64,000 nt of DNA. Source: Sphaerisporangium aureirubrum (GTDB lineage Bacteria; Actinomycetota; Actinomycetes; Streptosporangiales; Streptosporangiaceae). The translations under genes were made by a program, and so were the position numbers. The notes under the pieces are model-generated. The model searched no databases. It saw nothing but the letters and a program-made list of their open reading frames with translations, and was not told the DNA's origin. Within the stretch, counting starts at the first letter, position 1, and the number at the start of each line of letters is the position of its first letter. The DNA lies in contig NZ_JBHSRF010000044.1 in NCBI RefSeq assembly GCF_042658925.1, positions 1-64,000 on the forward strand. Reading direction: 5' to 3'. Below are positions 59,709-64,000 of this stretch, one piece after another.

Positions 59709-60056
59709 TCAGGCTGGGGCGGCCTTTACCGCGATGCTGTAGGTGCCGGTGAGGGTGCGTTCGCGGGTGGTGCCGGGGCGGAGGCGGGTGGCGGCGCGCA
59801 GCAGGCCGCGTTTGCAGCCGAGGCCTGAGTGGAGGACCATCTCGGTGTCGGTCTTGTTCTCCAGGGAGACGCGGGTGAGCAGGGAGAACTCGGGGAGTTC
59901 GTAGCAGCCCTGCTTGGGATTGGTGAGGGTTGTGACCACGGCGCCGTCGGCCTGGACGACAAGAGTGCCGGTGGCGGCGGTGGCGGGCAGGCCGGGCGCG
60001 ATCACCAGCGGCGTGGTGGCGAGCAGGACCCCCAGGCTGGTCAGGGCGCGTCGCAT
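59709..60056 (-). CDS. Small secreted hypothetical protein
   Basis: 115 residues. ATG 60056 has GGAGG 7 nt upstream; a signal peptide follows (LTSLGVLLATTPLVIAPGLP...ATA). The mature part (~88 residues) has two Cys (KQGCYELPEF and GLGCKRGLL) that could form a disulphide, and beta-strand-like text (TRVSLENKTDTEMVL, LTGTYSIAVKA). No family is recognised. The 3' end runs into short tandem repeats. Confidence 0.75.
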   Translation of the reverse strand: MRRALTSLGVLLATTPLVIAPGLPATAATGTLVVQADGAVVTTLTNPKQGCYELPEFSLLTRVSLENKTDTEMVLHSGLGCKRGLLRAATRLRPGTTRERTLTGTYSIAVKAAPA

Positions 60057-60172
60057 GGCTTTCCTCCTCAGTGCGCGGATCATGAATCCCCTTCATCGTA
60101 ACGGAGAGTGATCATACGGTCACTGAAGGATTCGGCGGGACGCACCCTGATGACGGCGTGCGGCATGCGGAA

Positions 60173-60257
60173 GGCCCCGGCGCCGTCGTCGATGACGGTG
60201 CCGGGGCCCGTGCCGCGAGCCGTGCGGCCGGGCGGGCGTGTCGCGCGCCCGCCCGGC
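60173..60257. terminator. Two GC hairpins downstream of the lipase gene
   Basis: A 15-bp stem with one mismatch (60173-60187 with 60194-60208) and a 12-bp stem (60227-60238 with 60246-60257) lie between the lipase stop and the promoter side of the small secreted-protein gene. Confidence 0.65.
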
Positions 60258-60305
60258 GGGCCGACCGGCGGGCGGGCCCGTCGCCGCACGGCCCGCCCTG
60301 CCGGA

Positions 60306-61598
60306 TCAGTCGCCGAACTCGTCGCGCACGCCTGGCGGGGTCAGTGCGGAGACGTAGTGCTGCGGCATGTGATCGTCCATGGAGTAGACGACCGGCAGCG
60401 AGCGGGTCGCCCGCAGTCTGCGCGCCATGTACGACATCGCCGCCATCGGGATGCCCGCCATGGTGGGCATCTGCTGCGCCGGCCGCCGACGCGCCTCCCA
60501 GTGGCCCTTGCGGGCGATGCCCACGCACCCGGCCTGCGCCAGTATGCCGAGCACGCCGTTGCGCAGATGCGGGATCCGGTAGTGGAGCTCGCGGCCGAAG
60601 TGCCGGAACGGCCCGTTCGCGGCGGACGGCAGGTGCGGCACCACGTCGCAGTCGTAGGTGTACCTGATCACCTTGTCCCGCAGGAACTCGTCCGCCTCGC
60701 AGGCCTCGGCGAACGCCTTGTCGCCGATCATCGGCTGGCCGTAGGTGTACACCGCCTTGAGCCTGTCGCCGAGCGTCTCGCGGTACTTGCGCTCGTGCCG
60801 CATCATCACGGCCATCAGCGAGGCCATCCCGCCGCCCATGCTGTGCCCGGTGATGTACAGCGCCTCCAGGCCGCCCTCGTTCCCGGATCCGTCCATGCCG
60901 TCACCGGGCCGGGCGGACGACCGGGGCCCGCTCGCGCGGCGCAGCGCGTTCATGACCTCGTACCGGGTGGCCCGCACGTTGCGGTACGCCCCGGCGTGCA
61001 CCGTGGCGCACGGGTCGCCGAGCTGGTAGCCGATCCGCTCGGGGTCGACGTCGATGTCGCTGAGCCAGTTGATGAAGTCCAGCGGCCCGGTGCCCCGGTA
61101 GCACAGGATGGCGGTCCGGCCGGTCGCGCCGCGGATCAGGAAGGCGGTGGAGCGGATCAGCATCGCGTCCACCGACGAGCGGATCATCTCGACCCGGTTG
61201 TCCTCCAGCCCCATCCTCGCCATGATCATGGAGAGTGTCCTGGGGTCGGAGTACGCGTAGGCCGAGCAGACCGCCATGACGTGCGCGATGGCCGGATCGG
61301 GATGCTCGGCGGCGTCGGCCAGCCGGTTCTCCAGATCCTTGTACACCGGGAACCCGGCCGTTTCCTGGTGGCCGTACGGCCGCATCTCCTCGTACGACGG
61401 CGCCTTGGCGACCCGGGCCCAGCGGCCCTCGGTCTCCAGGGCGTCGCGGAGACGTTCCTCCCATTCGGTGGTCAGGAACTCCCCGGCTTTCCTGCCACTC
61501 GCGATCACCTTTCCGACGCCGGACTGGCCGGCCGGGACGGATTTCTCCGCCTGGCGATTGTTCCTCGTGGTCTCGACACTAGCCACGCCATACCCCAT
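60306..61598 (-). CDS. Class 3 lipase-like alpha/beta hydrolase
   Basis: 430 residues. The nucleophile elbow is YITGHSMGGGMASL, the acid is probably the Asp in YDCDVVPHLP, and the catalytic His lies in VYSMDDHMPQHYV, the layout of fungal-type (class 3) lipases. AILCYRGTGPLDFINWLSD is the typical oxyanion-side strand. No signal peptide is evident. ATG 61598 has a weak RBS. The natural ester substrate is unknown. Confidence 0.9.
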   Translation of the reverse strand: MGYGVASVETTRNNRQAEKSVPAGQSGVGKVIASGRKAGEFLTTEWEERLRDALETEGRWARVAKAPSYEEMRPYGHQETAGFPVYKDLENRLADAAEHPDPAIAHVMAVCSAYAYSDPRTLSMIMARMGLEDNRVEMIRSSVDAMLIRSTAFLIRGATGRTAILCYRGTGPLDFINWLSDIDVDPERIGYQLGDPCATVHAGAYRNVRATRYEVMNALRRASGPRSSARPGDGMDGSGNEGGLEALYITGHSMGGGMASLMAVMMRHERKYRETLGDRLKAVYTYGQPMIGDKAFAEACEADEFLRDKVIRYTYDCDVVPHLPSAANGPFRHFGRELHYRIPHLRNGVLGILAQAGCVGIARKGHWEARRRPAQQMPTMAGIPMAAMSYMARRLRATRSLPVVYSMDDHMPQHYVSALTPPGVRDEFGD

Positions 61599-61693
61599 TT
61601 CAGGTCGCCCCGTCTGCCCTCACGATTTCCGGCGCGTCCCGTCAGGAATCCCATGTCCGCGCAAACAGATCACCAGTGACGGCGGGCGGGGCC

Positions 61694-63136
61694 TCAGCGG
61701 GAGTACGACGAGGTGGTCACCGGCTCGGCGACCGGACCGCCGGCGGTGGCCAGCGGGAGGCGCAGCACGAAGCGCGCGCCACCGGCGCAGGAGGCGGCGG
61801 CGATGATGGTGCCGCCGTGCGCGCGGGCGATGTCGCGGACGATGGCGAGCCCGAGGCCGGTGCCGCCGCGGTCGCGGCTGCGGGAGGCGTCCAGCCGGGT
61901 GAACCGCTCGAAGATGCGCTCGCGGTCCGCCTCGGCGACGCCGTCCCCGTCGTCGACGACGCTGAGCTCGGCGAAGGCGCCGGACCTGCGCACCTCGACC
62001 AGCACCAGTCCCTTGGCGTGGCGCTGGGCGTTGTCCAGCAGGTTGGTGAGGATGCGGGCGATCTGCGTCTCCACGGCGTTCACCAGCACGCCGGGGGCGA
62101 GGCGCACCTGGACGGGGAGCCGGTCGGTCCGCCGCCGGACCTCCATGCGGACGGACTCGGCGAGGTCCACCTCGGTCAGCGCGGCCGAGGCGCCCGCGCC
62201 GATCTTGGCGAGCAGGAGCAGGTCGGTGATGATCGCCTGGAGGCGGTCGGTGTCGCGCAGCGTGCGGTCCAGCAGGTCGCCGAGGTCGGTGTCGTCCGGG
62301 TGGAGCTTGGCTTCCTCCAGCTGGGCGCGCAGCCCGGCGACGGGGGTGCGGAGCTCGTGCGAGGCGTCCGAGGCGAACCGGCGCTGCTGGGCCAGTGCCA
62401 GCTCCATGCGCTCCTTGGCGTTCTCCAGGCGTTCCAGGGTGCCGTTCACCGTGCGGGCCAGCCGGGCCACCTCGTCGTCGCCGGGCGGCTCCGGCACGCG
62501 GCTGCTGAGGTTGCCGACGTTGGTGGTGGCGAGCTCGGCGCGGATGGCCTCCACCGGGCGCAGGGTGCGGCCGGTGATCTTCCAGGTGGCCCAGATCGCC
62601 AGGGAGATCAGCACCGCGACCTGGACCGCGAACAGGGCGTCGAAGACGCCGGTCGAGGTGAGCGTGCGCACCGGCCCCCCGGCGTACACCACGGTGGAGT
62701 CCGGCGCGTCGGAGACCCGCAGCGCCGACAGCCGGACGCAGCCGACCCGCTGGTGCCCGCAGGTCTGCACGTCGCTCTGCGGGGCCTGTGGGGACGGCCA
62801 CACGTCGGTCAGCGGGGGCAGCCCGCGCGCCGCCGGTGAGCTGGCGATGACCCGCGGCCCCGGCGCCACGACCTGGATGAGCTCAGCCCCCGGCACGGTC
62901 GGCATGATCTCGCTCCCCTCCAGCCGCCCCGTCCGGTCCGCCGCCGCCACCAGATCCGCCGCGTGCCGCGCGTCCAGCCACCCCGCGTCCGCGAGCTGCT
63001 GCCGCGCCACCATCCCCGCCAGCAGCCCCGAGGGCACCAGCAGCAACATGGCCAGCACGGCCACCAGCATCGTGACCCGCCCCCGGATGGACCGGGGCCG
63101 CACCCCTCGCCCAAGCCGGCGAACCCGCTCACGCAC
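61694..63136 (-). CDS. Two-component sensor histidine kinase
   Basis: 480 residues. GTG 63136 has GGAGGAG 6 nt upstream. Two transmembrane helices (MLVAVLAMLLLVPSGLLAGM and ALFAVQVAVLISLAIWATW) flank an external sensor of about 110 residues with one Cys pair (QTCGHQRVGCVRL). HAMP, HisKA (ASDASHELRTPVAGL) and HATPase_c (NLLDNAQRHA, DDGDGVAEADRERIF, GTGLGLAIV) follow. No response regulator gene is adjacent; upstream is repeat DNA. The signal is unknown. Confidence 0.94.
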   Translation of the reverse strand: MRERVRRLGRGVRPRSIRGRVTMLVAVLAMLLLVPSGLLAGMVARQQLADAGWLDARHAADLVAAADRTGRLEGSEIMPTVPGAELIQVVAPGPRVIASSPAARGLPPLTDVWPSPQAPQSDVQTCGHQRVGCVRLSALRVSDAPDSTVVYAGGPVRTLTSTGVFDALFAVQVAVLISLAIWATWKITGRTLRPVEAIRAELATTNVGNLSSRVPEPPGDDEVARLARTVNGTLERLENAKERMELALAQQRRFASDASHELRTPVAGLRAQLEEAKLHPDDTDLGDLLDRTLRDTDRLQAIITDLLLLAKIGAGASAALTEVDLAESVRMEVRRRTDRLPVQVRLAPGVLVNAVETQIARILTNLLDNAQRHAKGLVLVEVRRSGAFAELSVVDDGDGVAEADRERIFERFTRLDASRSRDRGGTGLGLAIVRDIARAHGGTIIAAASCAGGARFVLRLPLATAGGPVAEPVTTSSYSR

Positions 63137-63244
63137 GTATTTCTCCTCCTCCGGCCCACTTTTACCGGCCGACTGATGACCAGGGGATTGACGACTTGAC
63201 CGACAACCACCCCTGCGAACGGTCCCGCTCCGCCCGACGGGTTC

Positions 63245-63645
63245 CGTACCGGACGCTTCCGGCTCCGCGTGTGGCGGTTCCGTTTCCGCGCGGTGGTTGT
63301 GTGTTGGGCGGTTCCGGCTCCGCGTGTGGCGGTTCCGTTTCCGCGTAGTGGTTGTGTCTTGGACGGCTCCGGCTCCGCGTGTTGGGCGGTTCCGGCTCCG
63401 CGTGTTGGGCGGTTCCGGTTCCCCGTGGTGGTTGTGTCTTGGGCGGTTCTGTTCCGCTTGCGACGGTTCCGGTTCTGCGTGGTGGTGTTGTGCTGGACGG
63501 TTCCGGCTCCGCGTGTGGCGGTTCCGGTTCCGCGTGGTGGTTGTGTGTTGGCGGTTCTGGTCCCGTGTGTGGCGGGTTCGGTTCCGCGTGGTGGGTGCTG
63601 TCCGGACGGTTCCGGGGCCGCGTGTGGCGGGTCCCGGGTTTCCGT
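63245..63645. repeat. Degenerate minisatellite upstream of the histidine kinase gene
   Basis: Repeats of GGTTCCGGCTCCGCGTGTGG and GTGGTTGTGT blocks, with a higher-order unit of 55 bp at the left end, degrade to the right. All frames on one strand are open because of composition. No gene is supported. It occupies the place where a response regulator gene would usually sit. Confidence 0.85.
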
Positions 63646-63704
63646 GCGGTCCGGCTTCGGTGTCGGGCCGGTACGGCCTCCGGGCCGGCCGGGTGGTGTT
63701 CCCT

Positions 63705-63805
63705 CCGGCGCCGGGCGGCGGGATCCCTGTACGGCGAAATCGGCGCCGCCGTACGGCGGGTGGCCGGTGCCAGGGATCGATGTGGTGCGGCGCCTTCAGG
63801 CGCCG
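63705..63805 (+). repeat. Solitary R unit (copy 3 of the hairpin element)
   Basis: An R unit with perfect 8-bp arms GTACGGCG (63729-63736) and CGCCGTAC (63747-63754), a 10-nt loop of the same pattern as at 13.6-14.1 kb, and a flanking hairpin GGCGCC-TTCA-GGCGCC (63789-63804). No M segment follows. Confidence 0.75.
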
Positions 63806-64000
63806 TCGGTGTTGCCCGGAGTGGGGCGCAAAGACGGCTCGCATGCGCAAAGCCATGCTCTGGGCTGATTCGCTAGGGCAAAATCCAACCTAGCAGATAC
63901 CCCAAAATGGTGCAAACCAGACAAAATAACCTCGCCCATGAGCCCCTCCATGGCAAAACCCGCCCACGGCGTCCGGTGAGCGGCCACGTGGCGGGGCGTG
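63806..64000. other. Right end of the window
   Basis: No gene is supported. From about 63845 the G+C content drops (AAAATCC, CCAAAATGG, GACAAAATAACC), which suggests a promoter region for a gene beyond the window. A short dyad GCTAGG-N11-CCTAGC lies at 63872-63894. Confidence 0.35.

Noticed and set aside
63796..63987. 63-codon minus-strand ORF at the right end
   Set aside because: No RBS, crosses repeat-derived sequence and has no recognisable features.
1..64000. tRNA, rRNA or tmRNA genes
   Set aside because: No cloverleaf with a GGTTCGAATCC-type T-arm and CCA-side acceptor, and no rRNA-like sequence, was recognised by eye. A tRNAscan-SE/Infernal run would settle this.

Overview
The window is about 72% G+C by eye, with long antisense open frames, GTG and TTG starts and dense, often overlapping operons. 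The gene families (secreted carbohydrate-active enzymes, LuxR and LAL regulators, PknB-type kinases with WD40 or lectin-like sensors, XRE/NB-ARC/TPR regulators, a LanM locus) point to a multicellular actinomycete, most likely of the Streptosporangiales. This is an inference from gene content only. No rRNA, tRNA, transposase, integrase or CRISPR array was found.

Layout. 0-10 kb: the end of a GH36 alpha-galactosidase, a large S8 protease divergent from a TrmB/LuxR-type regulator, an unusual regulator with two LuxR-type HTH domains behind a repeat-rich promoter, and a secreted animal-type haem peroxidase fused to a cellulose-binding CBM2. 10-17.6 kb: a VOC protein, a receptor-like Ser/Thr kinase, an ICMT-like membrane methyltransferase, a 0.75-kb array of dispersed hairpin repeats, then a PucR regulator and an acyl-CoA carboxyltransferase. 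17.6-29.5 kb: four consecutive luciferase-like flavin monooxygenases in one operon, a GH44 endoglucanase, a BtrH_N/DUF4396 pair, a deaminase, a DUF1772 protein, a TPR protein that seems to have lost its CHAT domain, and a beta-carbonic anhydrase. The carbonic anhydrase and the monooxygenase operon share a 17-bp operator-like motif. 29.5-38.5 kb: an NB-ARC/TPR regulator, an FN3-CBM2 secreted protein, TetR/metallo-beta-lactamase-fold and ArsR/SRPBCC pairs, a secreted WD40 protein and a GNAT.

38.5-47.5 kb: a second hairpin-repeat element, a large minisatellite, a TIMP-like secreted protein, a P450, and a translationally coupled GT4-GT4-kinase/WD40 operon. 47.5-55.7 kb: a RiPP-type locus with a LAL regulator, a small cysteine-free ORF, a LanM with the CCG zinc motif and four internal in-frame repeat arrays, and a 2OG-Fe(II) oxygenase. 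55.7-64 kb: a membrane protein with a damaged tail, a DUF3558-like gene split by a 26-bp tandem repeat, a zinc metallopeptidase, a double-VOC protein, a small secreted protein, a class 3 lipase, a sensor histidine kinase and another repeat region with a third hairpin-repeat copy.

Two themes run through the window. One is exported polysaccharide- and lignocellulose-directed enzymes, several with a GTGAAAGTT-type motif upstream. The other is very heavy tandem-repeat expansion, both between genes (17, 20-21, 27, 55 and 150 bp units) and inside them. The strongest candidates for something new are the R-M-R hairpin element, whose stem shows compensatory base changes between copies, and the LanM(CCG)/cysteine-free-ORF/2OG-oxygenase locus.
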